The notes under the pieces: model-generated
The model's database searches: none
What the model was told of the DNA's origin: nothing
Seen by the model: only the letters and a program-made list of their open reading frames with translations
Shown: positions 19,508-27,116 of the stretch, in pieces
Numbering within the stretch: the first letter of the stretch is position 1
How the letters are laid out: each line of letters starts with the position of its first letter
From: Levilactobacillus tangyuanensis
GTDB lineage: Bacteria; Bacillota; Bacilli; Lactobacillales; Lactobacillaceae
Reading direction: 5' to 3'
NCBI RefSeq assembly: GCF_003946545.1
Contig: NZ_RHOA01000003.1
Location: 124,001 to 188,000, forward strand
Length of the DNA: 64,000 nt
Translations under genes and position numbers: made by a program

Positions 19508-20005
19508 AATTGTTCCTCCTAAATTAATGAAACCAGTATTTGGGGCTAATGTCTAGCCAATCCAGCCTTAGACTGGGCGTTCCTTTTATGGTTCTTGGCA
19601 AATTTATAGTGAACATTTCAACTATTCTTCGATGTATGTCGTCTAAGATAATGGAGAATAAAGTATTTGAAAGATGGCAATGAACATTAGGCGATATTCT
19701 ATAGATAGATGATGATGTAACTATTCGTTGCCTTGGACTAAAAAAGACGCTTTAACAGTGTATCAAAAATATCGTAATATGCATATCTTTATTTATAATG
19801 GGAGCTACTTTTTTTGACGATTTGCTACATCTAGTATAAATAGACCTAGATGTGATTTCCTTACGAGCTTATCTTGAAAGTGTTCGACTGGAAATTATTA
19901 TGGGCTTGAACGAAAAAGGCCGCCCTTGAGTAGGTACTAACCTTACTCAAACGGGGGCCTTGGTTGTGAATGACAAATTAGTGGTGACTTTAGGAAAATT
20001 CTGTT
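19508..20005. other. AT-rich intergenic region without a convincing gene
   Basis: About 500 bases with no long reading frame on either strand. A plus-strand promoter-like TTGACG (19814-19819) and TATAAA (19835-19840, 15-bp spacing) is followed by a 25-codon GTG-started frame that runs into the hairpin at 19916. Coding potential is too weak to call a gene. The region may hold the promoter of the minus-strand gene at 19507 and decayed sequence. Confidence 0.4.
19916..19961 (-). terminator. Terminator of the 20006-20395 gene
   Basis: Imperfect stem with core TTGAGTA / TACTCAA and outer AAGGCC / GGCCTT-like pairing, followed on the minus strand by TTTTTCGTT. Confidence 0.7.
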
Positions 20006-20395
20006 TTAGTAGCCACCGTTAGCATACCGGTAATAGTGGGACTTGCTAACCTTATGGACGGTTGCCATGCCAACGAGACGAATTTTGTGGTAGCCAACCT
20101 TCTTAAGCTTAAGCGTAGGGTAGGTTGAACCGCCGAGGGTGAATTTAGTATGGAAACGATAGGTGTTGCCCTTTTTGGAAATACTTTTAATGTGATAAAA
20201 GTAAACGTCGGCCTGAGGGGCACCTTCACGAAGGCTGTGCTTTGTTAGCCATAATAAGTGATTGCCCCCGATATAATAGCCACGCATACTCTTAGGGGTC
20301 GTACTAGAAGCTGAGGCCGTATCGGTTGTTGAAATGAACAAACTTGCCGCTGCAACAGTGGCCAGAGCGATTGTTAATAATTGTTTCTTTTTCAT
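20006..20395 (-). CDS. Small secreted hypothetical protein, PKSM-GxWY family
   Basis: A 129-residue protein with a signal peptide (MKKKQLLTIALATVAAASLF, cleavage near TASAS at about 29). The mature part carries PKSMRGYYIGG, KVGYHKIRLVG and KSHYYRYANGGY. These parallel PKSMTGTWYAY, KFGKHKV and AHYYR of the protein at 18083-18583. The start ATG follows GGGAGGG on the minus strand. Function not recognised. It probably encodes a small beta-rich extracellular protein. Confidence 0.75.
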   Translation of the reverse strand: MKKKQLLTIALATVAAASLFISTTDTASASSTTPKSMRGYYIGGNHLLWLTKHSLREGAPQADVYFYHIKSISKKGNTYRFHTKFTLGGSTYPTLKLKKVGYHKIRLVGMATVHKVSKSHYYRYANGGY

Positions 20396-20474
20396 GTTTT
20401 CCCTCCCATGGAACTTTAGACAGCTTTTAGAGTCGTCAGGTTTGGACTACTCATTAGGCAAGGCTCTTCGAGTC

Positions 20475-20849
20475 TTATAGCTCAAGCAGTTGTGGCTTCT
20501 TCGTGTTAACCTTCTCTTTGGTAATAATGCCATCATCCAGTTGTCCCTTTAACTGTTGAATTTCGTCAACAGCAGTGGTCGTTGCCAGTTGAGTCACCGC
20601 TTGTGGTTGTTGATTAATGTAGCCGATGGGCTGTAAGAACTATTGTCAAGGATGGTCACTGGTCTGGGTTACCATATTGAGCGACATCGTGGCCTTAACC
20701 TTTTTGCCTAATACAATCATTGCTTCGATAGCAACAATCGTGTCATTCCTGGCAATTTCATCGTGGCCGGGTTTGCGGCATTGTGTCCGAGTTTGTTACG
20801 ACACTCCTGACAAATTTTATCGTTCTGTGGGGGATTAGTTAGAAGACAT
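20475..20849 (-). pseudogene. Decayed zinc-ribbon / SHOCT-domain protein gene
   Basis: On the minus strand a good ribosome binding site (GGAGG) precedes an ATG at 20849, but translation from it stops after four codons. In other frames the same stretch encodes, in order, a zinc-ribbon-like start (KICQECRNKLGHNAANPAT), a middle piece (NDTIVAIEAMIVLGKKVKA), and a C-terminal SHOCT domain (VDEIQQLKGQLDDGIITKEK, then a LysLys-xx-LeuLeu ending) that stops at 20475. Three frames are needed to read it, so at least two frameshifts plus an early break have occurred. Short plus-strand frames here are antisense artefacts. Confidence 0.7.
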
Positions 20850-21030
20850 TTTTTCCTCCAAATTGGTAATTTGCTGATTTGGTTCGTTAAGGGATTAGAC
20901 AGAGTTTCTAAAACCATTCCTATTCAGTATAGGCACAAATTTCCGTATCGGCAATTAAAAATTGTCAATTCTGGCATTACAGTATCTGCAATGTGGTTAA
21001 TTCCGGTGTGAACGGGGGAAATCCAACAAA

Positions 21031-21066
21031 AGGGCACCATGATTGTATCTAACAATCATGGTGCTC
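21031..21066 (-). terminator. Terminator of the 21101-21700 gene
   Basis: Stem GGGCACCATGATTGT / ACAATCATGGTGCTC with a five-base loop, followed on the minus strand by CCTTTTGTT. Confidence 0.8.
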
Positions 21067-21100
21067 TTGGGCGTTACGGCAGCCTAGCCAAGCGATCTAA

Positions 21101-21700
21101 TTAATCCTTAGTTCCCAGGTTATGCCATTTCTTATTCGAGTACTTGTACGCGGTAACCGTCTTAGATGAGACGACGTCCCACTCGTGTTTCGTAGGGATG
21201 ACGTGAGTACCGTATTTGAAAATGACCTGTTTCTTTTGCGTTGGCTTGAGGTAAGAAGCGGTGCTATGGGTCTTCTTTGAGTAGGTGGTATTGAAGGTCT
21301 TCATGCCTTTGTAGGCCTCAATCCGGTAGCCGTGGAACGTCTTGTAGAGGGGTTGTTTGCCCTTTTGAAACCAATTTGAACCATGCTTTGTGACTGAATA
21401 GACACCTTTGGGCCCGGACTTATACTTTCCAGAGTTCAGAACCCAGGTATAGTCACTCCCCGGATGGCCAAGCTTGTAATGGGTACCTGGTAGGATCTTG
21501 TAGGTAGCAAGAACCTTGCCACCCTTGTAGGTGGGGTGGCCGGGCTTGATCTTGCTGACGGTAATCGTCTTGCGAATGGTTACCCAGTGTTCGGTGTCCC
21601 AGTATGAGCTGGCCTTTGCGGCGGCCGGTCTGGGAATGGCTAAGAATATGCTGGCCGAGAGGGTGACGGCCGCTAAGGTGAGACCTTTATGTAAATTCAT
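21101..21700 (-). CDS. Secreted hypothetical protein
   Basis: A 199-residue protein. I choose the ATG at 21700 (MNLHKGLTLAAV) because AAGGAG lies seven bases upstream; the longer frame to 21736 has no such site. A signal peptide is clear, with cleavage after PAAA near residue 28. The mature protein is basic and rich in Lys, Tyr, Thr and Gly. It has a repeated SKTVTAYKYSNKKW-like style typical of extracellular proteins of lactobacilli. No catalytic motif is seen and no family is recognised. It lies in the minus-strand accessory island and has its own terminator. Confidence 0.72.
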   Translation of the reverse strand: MNLHKGLTLAAVTLSASIFLAIPRPAAAKASSYWDTEHWVTIRKTITVSKIKPGHPTYKGGKVLATYKILPGTHYKLGHPGSDYTWVLNSGKYKSGPKGVYSVTKHGSNWFQKGKQPLYKTFHGYRIEAYKGMKTFNTTYSKKTHSTASYLKPTQKKQVIFKYGTHVIPTKHEWDVVSSKTVTAYKYSNKKWHNLGTKD

Positions 21701-21853
21701 CAGAATCGCTCCTTCATGCATGACAGCGCTAATCATCTCGCGGTCAGCGTTCTTAGAATTAGCTTACTATTTTGTGGACTGTTAGTAAATAGGGTTTGTA
21801 ACCATACCGCATAAATTGTTGGAACTTCTAATATTTTAGAAAATAAATAAAAA

Positions 21854-21876
21854 ACGACTCACCATTGATGAGTCGT
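21854..21876 (-). terminator. Terminator of the 21892-22254 gene
   Basis: Stem ACGACTCA / TGAGTCGT with a seven-base loop and a six-T run on the minus strand. Confidence 0.75.
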
Positions 21877-21891
21877 CGGTTGATTCTTCAA

Positions 21892-22254
21892 TTAGTCTTC
21901 CTCAGCATCCTCGGCCAACTCCAACCAGATGGTTAAGGGGGAAGGAATATAGTCGGGCCAGTTCTCCATTTGCTTAGCACAACGGCTTAAAAGGTGACTG
22001 CTACCATCTTCATCCAGATCGGCGAAAACGCTGCGGGCCTGGTCGTTGTCCTCCAGGTCAACCATTAGGGTGGGAACGTTATGCTTCCATTCTTCAAGTA
22101 AGTCTTGGTAAATCACAATTCGCCGGGCCTGCAGGATGGTATAGTCGACCCCTTCATCATGCATCTCTTTCACCAACCGGTCATACTCATTGAAAACAGC
22201 GTTTTGGGCTTGTTGCCAGTCAGTCTTTGTATAAGTAATCCGTTCCTCTTTCAT
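21892..22254 (-). CDS. Acidic hypothetical protein
   Basis: A 120-residue, acidic, probably cytosolic and mostly helical protein (MKEERITYTKTDWQQAQNAV start, acidic ending LAEDAEED). No signal peptide or membrane segment. The start ATG follows AGAGGTC on the minus strand. Function is not recognised. It is the last minus-strand gene of the accessory stretch and is divergent from the padR operon. Confidence 0.7.
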   Translation of the reverse strand: MKEERITYTKTDWQQAQNAVFNEYDRLVKEMHDEGVDYTILQARRIVIYQDLLEEWKHNVPTLMVDLEDNDQARSVFADLDEDGSSHLLSRCAKQMENWPDYIPSPLTIWLELAEDAEED

Positions 22255-22445
22255 CGTCTTATCGACCTCTTTTTACGCAAGATAAAATACGCAAATCTAT
22301 TTGGAAACCGGCACTTGCTAACGAAATTGCGTCTGTTCACAGTATAGCATTTTCATGTGGAATAGTAAGGGGCGCTCACAAAAAGGTTTGGACCATTGAA
22401 AATAGAGTTGCAACAAGTTCAGGTCGTCAAATGGTTTAGTAGTGA

Positions 22446-22474
22446 TTGACAAGGTCAAATCCAACGGGTATATT
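22446..22474 (+). promoter_or_regulatory. Promoter of the padR operon
   Basis: Consensus TTGACA at 22446-22451, 17 bases, TATATT at 22469-22474. Confidence 0.8.
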
Positions 22475-22503
22475 ATTAATTGATTAATATTATACGCCGT
22501 ATA
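22475..22503 (+). promoter_or_regulatory. Candidate operator palindromes at the padR promoter
   Basis: Two adjacent palindromes lie directly downstream of the -10 box: ATTAAT-TG-ATTAAT (22475-22488) and TATACG-C-CGTATA (22491-22503). PadR-family regulators often bind such AT-rich palindromes at their own promoter, so autoregulation is likely by inference. Confidence 0.55.
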
Positions 22504-22523
22504 GTATTGCTGGAGGTGAGCGT

Positions 22524-22841
22524 ATGGCAATTCAGGTGCCAACTGAACTATTGGATGGGTGTGTTTTAGGTCTATTAACGACCAAGGATTATTACGGGTA
22601 CACGTTAACCCAAGAGGTTCAACGGCTCATTCCTATCTCTGAGTCGACGCTGTATCCAGTGCTACGGCGACTCAAAAAGAATGGCTGGTTAGAGACCTAT
22701 GATGAGCCTTTTCAGGGGCGTAACCGCCGGTACTACAAACTAACAACGACTGGTCGTGGTCGACTTGGGGAAATCCAGACGGAATGGCAGGGCTTTAGTA
22801 CTGCGATCACAACGCTATTGGGAGGAAAAATTAATGAATGA
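22524..22841 (+). CDS. PadR-family transcriptional regulator
   Basis: A 105-residue winged-helix repressor of the short PadR type. Seen are the LLDGCVLGLLTTKDYYGYTL helix, the recognition helix region SESTLYPVLRRLKKNGWLE, and the wing GRNRRYYKLTTTGRGRL. The start is ATG 22524 after TGGAGGTGA. It overlaps the next gene by 8 bases. The operon PadR-DUF1700-DUF4097 is widespread in Firmicutes and usually responds to envelope or antimicrobial stress; that role is inference here. Confidence 0.92.
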   Translation: MAIQVPTELLDGCVLGLLTTKDYYGYTLTQEVQRLIPISESTLYPVLRRLKKNGWLETYDEPFQGRNRRYYKLTTTGRGRLGEIQTEWQGFSTAITTLLGGKINE

Positions 22842-23466
22842 TTATTTTCAAGCGGTGACCAAACTATTGGGGAAGTTGACCGCGGACGAACGGGCCGATG
22901 TCATCGCTTACTATCAAGAGTATTTATTTGATGCCGGCATCAAGTCGTATGATGACGCGGTTAACGAGCTGGGGTCGCCACGTTCATTAGCTCGCAAGGT
23001 TTTAGCCGATTATTCAATTAAGGTTAGTGACCAGGAAACTTCAGCGGGTGATTCGCAGACGAATGTTAAACGGGCCAAGACCAACGTTCGCATGGTCTGG
23101 TTAATTATCCTGGCACTGTTATCAACGCCGGTTACTATTCCTATTTTACTCGTCATTTTGCTCTTACTATTGGCCTTTGGCTGTGTGGTCTTTGGCCTGA
23201 TGGTGGCAGCGGTCGCAACTTTCGTGAGTCTGATTGCAGCAGGAGTCGTGACCCTATTTGTTGGTGTGGCGACGGTGATCGCGGCACCCTGGACGGGCCT
23301 CTTTTATATCGGGATGGGGCTGACGATCTTAGGGGCTAACTGGCTAGTCTGGCTGGTGATTAAGTGGATCGGTAGTTGGTTAATCTGGGGGATTTCTTGG
23401 CTAGCCAAGAAAATCTATCATCGATTTATGCCCCGTATTCGGGCTGAACGGGGGCGTGCCTTATGA
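22834..23466 (+). CDS. DUF1700 (HAAS domain) membrane protein
   Basis: A 210-residue protein with an N-terminal cytosolic helical HAAS signalling domain (MNDYFQAVTKLLGKLTADER through LGSPRSLARKVLADYS) and then four or more hydrophobic membrane segments (about 88-190). The start is ATG 22834, overlapping the padR stop, with GGGAGG upstream. The longer frame from 22756 is antisense-free but overlaps padR extensively and is rejected. It is thought to relay between the PadR regulator and the membrane; the next gene overlaps by four bases (ATGA). Confidence 0.88.
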   Translation: MNDYFQAVTKLLGKLTADERADVIAYYQEYLFDAGIKSYDDAVNELGSPRSLARKVLADYSIKVSDQETSAGDSQTNVKRAKTNVRMVWLIILALLSTPVTIPILLVILLLLLAFGCVVFGLMVAAVATFVSLIAAGVVTLFVGVATVIAAPWTGLFYIGMGLTILGANWLVWLVIKWIGSWLIWGISWLAKKIYHRFMPRIRAERGRAL

Positions 23467-24431
23467 AAAAGACAACAAAAATTGCTTTAATTTGCTTGGG
23501 ATTAGGCCTGGTGTTGACCGGGATCGGCTGGTTAAACCACGGGGACAAGAGCGTCACCTGGTCACACGATCATCGGGGGTTTCAGGTGATTGAGCAACAC
23601 CAGACGTCCATGAATCCCGGAACGTATCACAAGATTATGGTGAATGCGAAGTCCCGGGTGACCATCCAGGAGGGGGATTCAAATCGGGTGACCGTGACGA
23701 CGATGACCAATCACCGACAGGATGCTGCCAAGGCAACGGTTTCTAAGGGAACGTTGTTTATTACGGGGGGCCAGCCGACGTATCGGTTGAGTCACTTCTT
23801 CATTGGGTTCAGTCCCGTTAGTGATACGTCTGACAAGGTACTAGTCACGGTGCCTCGGGGAACCCGATTAAGCGACGTGACGGTTCAGAAGGCTAGTCGT
23901 CGACTGTCGTTGCAAGGTATTCAAGCCAAGACGATGAACTTATGTAGTTCGACCGATAGTCGCATAGCCAATACCAAGGTTGCTGGTCGTCTCACGATTC
24001 AATCTAAGGATGGGGATGTTCAGGTCAATCAAACGCAGGCTAAGCATTTAAGCCTGACGGCAGAAAATGGCAATGTCACGGTCATGAATAGCCGGGTGTC
24101 AGCCAACGACACCCAGGTGACATCGCAAAACGGAGATGTCCGGCTGACCCAAAATAAACTTGGCGGTGGCAAGGTCACATCGTTGAATGGCGATCTGCAT
24201 CTGCAAAATAATCGGGTGGCTAAAACCTTGAAGGCCTATACGGATGATGGCGACATCACGGCCCACATCGATCGCACGGCGGGCCTTGAAACGCGCCTGA
24301 ACGACGCCGACATGGGGGATATCTCTGTGGCAGGTCGCTCACAGAACAGTGGCTATCGCCGGCATTCACATGCCACGTCGCAGTATCAGTTAACCTCTGC
24401 CGATGGCGACATTAGCGTGAGTTTCTGGTAG
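23463..24431 (+). CDS. DUF4097 beta-helix-type surface or lipid-exposed protein
   Basis: A 322-residue protein with an N-terminal membrane segment (about 5-24) and a repetitive DUF4097 region. Here the pattern NGDVxxxx / DGDIxxxx recurs about every 20 residues (SKDGDVQV, ENGNVTV, QNGDVRL, LNGDLHL, DDGDITAHI, ADGDISV), predicting a right-handed parallel beta solenoid outside the membrane. It overlaps the DUF1700 stop by four bases and completes the padR operon. Confidence 0.88.
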   Translation: MKKTTKIALICLGLGLVLTGIGWLNHGDKSVTWSHDHRGFQVIEQHQTSMNPGTYHKIMVNAKSRVTIQEGDSNRVTVTTMTNHRQDAAKATVSKGTLFITGGQPTYRLSHFFIGFSPVSDTSDKVLVTVPRGTRLSDVTVQKASRRLSLQGIQAKTMNLCSSTDSRIANTKVAGRLTIQSKDGDVQVNQTQAKHLSLTAENGNVTVMNSRVSANDTQVTSQNGDVRLTQNKLGGGKVTSLNGDLHLQNNRVAKTLKAYTDDGDITAHIDRTAGLETRLNDADMGDISVAGRSQNSGYRRHSHATSQYQLTSADGDISVSFW

Positions 24432-24449
24432 TCGTTAGGACAAAACAAA

Positions 24450-24484
24450 AAGAGCACTGTCAGTCATTGACTGACAGTGCTCTT
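24450..24484. terminator. Bidirectional terminator
   Basis: A 17-bp perfect stem AAGAGCACTGTCAGTCA / TGACTGACAGTGCTCTT with a one-base centre. It lies between the plus-strand DUF4097 gene and the convergent minus-strand gene at 24512. Confidence 0.85.
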
Positions 24485-24511
24485 AGTATACATATATGTA
24501 AACCGAAAACA

Positions 24512-24766
24512 CTATTTCTCGAAACCGCAGCGTTTGTAATGGTGGTGTTTCGCCCAGGATAGTTTGACATGCTTGAGTTTACCGGCGTTGTTCAGCCCCC
24601 GACACTGCTTGGAAAAATGGTACTTTTTCCCATGGGCTACCGCAATCCAGACGCGCTTAGTTTTGGCTTGGGCGACTGTTGTTGGAGTCGTTAACTGTTC
24701 AGTGGTACCTCCCAAAGTGAGTGAGACTAAGAAAAGCATAGCGATCTTTGGTATTGTTTTCATCAT
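24512..24766 (-). CDS. Small secreted protein with Cys/His motif
   Basis: An 84-residue protein. I start at the ATG at 24766 because GGGAGG lies ten bases upstream on the minus strand. It has a signal peptide (MMKTIPKIAMLFLVSLTLGG, cleavage near VAQA at about 34) and then a compact domain VWIAVAHGKKYHFSKQC-RGLNNA with a final HYKRCGF. This YHxxxCxxL...xxxC arrangement resembles the Ada-like metal-binding motif seen at the ends of some secreted nucleases and ComEC-like proteins. Here it stands alone. Function unknown; possible metal site or disulfide. Confidence 0.7.
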   Translation of the reverse strand: MMKTIPKIAMLFLVSLTLGGTTEQLTTPTTVAQAKTKRVWIAVAHGKKYHFSKQCRGLNNAGKLKHVKLSWAKHHHYKRCGFEK

Positions 24767-24975
24767 GATACTGATTCCTCCCAGAAAAATGATAAGTGTG
24801 CAGCGAATAATCTGAATGAAATGGTTGAATGAAAGCGTATTAGGGTTAATTAACCATCTCATCTCAGAATTAGCTGTGAAAAGCAACACACAACATCAAT
24901 TAATTTTAAAGATATTTTGAGTAATACGCAACTATATTTATGATATTTAATAAAAAAACTTATGGTATCAAAAAA

Positions 24976-24993
24976 GCCAGACGATTGTCTGGC
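24976..24993 (-). terminator. Terminator of mscL
   Basis: GCCAGAC-GATT-GTCTGGC stem with six Ts on the minus strand. Confidence 0.82.
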
Positions 24994-25002
24994 AGGGATC
25001 CT

Positions 25003-25383
25003 TTAGTCTTGTTTGTCCTTCAACAGGGTAACGATTTCCTTTAGATAGCGTTCCTCGGCACTAGGTTCCGGGACTTCTGGGGCTTCCTCGGCGGGCTTGG
25101 CAACCACCTTATTAATCAGTTTAATTAATAGGAAGACCACGAAGGCAATGATGAGAAAGTTAATGACGGAGTTGATGAATGCGCCATACTTGAAGTGGGC
25201 GCTGCCAACGGTCAGGACCAGGTTAGAGAAGTCGATACTCCCGACGAATAGGCCGATGAGTGGATTAATCAGGTTATTGACCAGTGAATTGACGATAGCG
25301 GTGAAAGCAGCCCCAACGATGACCCCAACGGCTAGGTCCATGACGTTTCCGCGGGCGATGAAATCCTTAAATTCTTTTAGCAA
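25003..25383 (-). CDS. mscL: Large-conductance mechanosensitive channel MscL
   Basis: MscL opens under membrane tension to release solutes after osmotic downshock. The 126-residue protein has the N-terminal amphipathic helix ([20 protein letters not shown]), TM1 ([19 protein letters not shown]), a short periplasmic-type loop, TM2 ([19 protein letters not shown]) and the cytosolic helical bundle ending [15 protein letters not shown]. Length and motifs match the family fully. Monocistronic, with its own terminator. Confidence 0.97.
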   Translation of the reverse strand: MLKEFKDFIARGNVMDLAVGVIVGAAFTAIVNSLVNNLINPLIGLFVGSIDFSNLVLTVGSAHFKYGAFINSVINFLIIAFVVFLLIKLINKVVAKPAEEAPEVPEPSAEERYLKEIVTLLKDKQD

Positions 25384-25554
25384 TGTGTTGGCCTCCCGGT
25401 TGAATTGATTACCTTCTATTTTTTACGATCCGGGGATAAATTGCAATAGAAAGACTTGGATTGCGTCGATAAAAGACCAATTGCCGCTAATGAACGCAAT
25501 TTTCTTGTTTTATAAAAATGCAGCTTGCGGTATAATGTAAGTGGTTTCAAAAAC

Positions 25555-25674
25555 ATGAGCGAAACAGTGAAAGATTCCATCAATCTTAGCAATTTTGGCC
25601 GGATCGCCAAACGTTTTGCTTGCAATTCGTTGTCAGATCAACTATTATCAATTATTGATACTTTTTTAACGTAG
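25555..25674 (+). CDS. Possible 39-residue small protein
   Basis: An ATG at 25555 opens a 39-codon frame starting MSETVKDSINLSNFGRIAKR and ending in a hydrophobic-acidic LLSIIDTFLT. A TATAAT at 25531-25536 lies 18 bases upstream, so a transcript would be nearly leaderless; no good ribosome binding site is seen. A short hairpin GAAAC-GGCTT-GTTTC-TTTT follows at about 25685-25703. It may be a small protein or a short RNA of about 160 bases; coding status is uncertain. Confidence 0.3.
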   Translation: MSETVKDSINLSNFGRIAKRFACNSLSDQLLSIIDTFLT

Positions 25675-25742
25675 TTGAACAACCGAAACGGCTTGTTTCT
25701 TTTGAAAACCGAGTAGATTGTCATATATAGGAGGTGATTACC

Positions 25743-26060
25743 ATGCTGAGTCGAACCAAAGAGTTCTTACGGCAACATAACTATCGTTACGAAAAGTCGT
25801 ATATCCGGCCGTTGATGGCGCCAGAGAGCGTGTACGTTTTCAAGTTCGGTCAAGATTCGCTCAATAACCGGGTAATCATTCGTTATGGTCACACGTGGAC
25901 GGGACGTCAGCGAATTAACGAGATTGATTTGCGACTGCATAAACAGAAGCACCCCCGCGTGTTCCAAAATGAGGCGGATATGTTGGATTATCTTGAGACA
26001 CGTCTTGCCCAGCGGGAACAGCAAAACGATGATCATCCGTCCGGCGCCGAGAAGGCCTAA
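25743..26060 (+). CDS. Conserved hypothetical protein upstream of prmA
   Basis: A 105-residue basic protein starting MLSRTKEFLRQHNYRYEK. The ATG at 25743 has an excellent AGGAGGTGATTACC ribosome binding site; the GTG at 25734 lies within that site and is rejected. It has a mixed alpha/beta pattern with a charged C-terminus and no membrane segment. Function not recognised. It is followed by a terminator before prmA. Confidence 0.8.
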   Translation: MLSRTKEFLRQHNYRYEKSYIRPLMAPESVYVFKFGQDSLNNRVIIRYGHTWTGRQRINEIDLRLHKQKHPRVFQNEADMLDYLETRLAQREQQNDDHPSGAEKA

Positions 26061-26098
26061 GCGATGATGAGCGTCATTTATAGTTAATGTTTAGCGGT

Positions 26099-26136
26099 GA
26101 GCTGGGGACAATGAGTGGTTGTCTCTGGCTCTTTTT
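26099..26136 (+). terminator. Intrinsic terminator before prmA
   Basis: Imperfect stem GAGC..GGACAA / TTGTCT..GGCTC with a seven-base loop and five Ts. Confidence 0.7.
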
Positions 26137-26163
26137 ATTTGAATTTTAAGGAGGATACACGGC

Positions 26164-27114
26164 ATGCAGTGGACAGAAGTGAGTGTACTAACGACCAACG
26201 AAGCGGTTGAAGCCGTCAGCAATATTTTACAGGAGGCCGGTGCCAGTGGCGTCAAGATCGATGATGCTGCCGACTTTGCCAACTTGAAGCCCGGAAAATA
26301 TGGGGAGGTTGTGGATTTGGCAACCATCCCGCACCGGACGGAAGGGGCCGAAATTACCGCTTATTACCCCGAGACGGTATTCGTGCCGGAAATTCTGCCA
26401 ACGATTCGGCAACGAGTTTCGGACTTAAGTAAGTATGGGTTAGACCCCAATCCGGGCACTGTGACTAGCCAGGCGGTTGACGATGAAAGCTGGGCCACGG
26501 CCTGGCAAAAGTATTACCATCCCGTCCGGGTTACCCGTTATTTGACGGTGACGCCTAGCTGGGAGGACTATTCACCGGTCCAAGCTGGTGAGAATGTTAT
26601 CCGGTTAGATCCAGGGATGGCCTTTGGTACGGGGACCCATCCAACGACGCGGTTGTCACTGACGGCAATGGAAATGGTCGTTCGTGGTGGCGAGTCCATG
26701 TATGATGTTGGCACGGGGTCGGGTGTGTTGAGTATCGCGGCCAAGTTGATGGGCGTGGATAAAATCACGGCATTTGATCTCGATGAGGTTGCGGTGCGTT
26801 CCGCGAAGACCAACCTTGATCTAAATCCAGTTGCCAAGGACGTTGTGGCTAAGCCCAACAACCTGTTGAATGGGATTCATCAGCCGGTTAATTTAGTGGT
26901 GGCTAATATCTTGGCCGAAATTATCCTGCCCCTGGTGCCCCAAGCCTGGGAAAATCTGACGCCGGGCGGTTACTTTCTTACTTCCGGGATCATTGCCGAT
27001 AAGTTGACCAGTGTCGTTGAGGCGCAAGAAAAGCAGGGCTTCATCATCGACAACATTCTGCAAATGAAGGATTGGCGTGGCGTCATTGCCCACAAGCCAA
27101 CGGAGGATGAATAG
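26164..27114 (+). CDS. prmA: Ribosomal protein L11 methyltransferase
   Basis: PrmA is a SAM-dependent enzyme that trimethylates ribosomal protein L11. The 316-residue protein has the N-terminal L11-binding domain (MQWTEVSV) and a Rossmann methyltransferase domain. The latter has [14 protein letters not shown], motif [16 protein letters not shown], and the NILAEII motif IV region. The start ATG follows AAGGAGG. rsmE begins two bases after the stop, so the two rRNA/ribosome modification genes are co-transcribed. Confidence 0.97.
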   Translation: MQWTEVSVLTTNEAVEAVSNILQEAGASGVKIDDAADFANLKPGKYGEVVDLATIPHRTEGAEITAYYPETVFVPEILPTIRQRVSDLSKYGLDPNPGTVTSQAVDDESWATAWQKYYHPVRVTRYLTVTPSWEDYSPVQAGENVIRLDPGMAFGTGTHPTTRLSLTAMEMVVRGGESMYDVGTGSGVLSIAAKLMGVDKITAFDLDEVAVRSAKTNLDLNPVAKDVVAKPNNLLNGIHQPVNLVVANILAEIILPLVPQAWENLTPGGYFLTSGIIADKLTSVVEAQEKQGFIIDNILQMKDWRGVIAHKPTEDE

Positions 27115-27116
27115 GC

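Noticed and set aside
20626-20838. 70-codon plus-strand frame in the accessory island
   Set aside because: Antisense to the decayed zinc-ribbon/SHOCT gene, which explains the sequence better.
25416-25625. 69-codon minus-strand frame upstream of mscL
   Set aside because: No ribosome binding site, and it overlaps the plus-strand promoter and small frame at 25531-25674.
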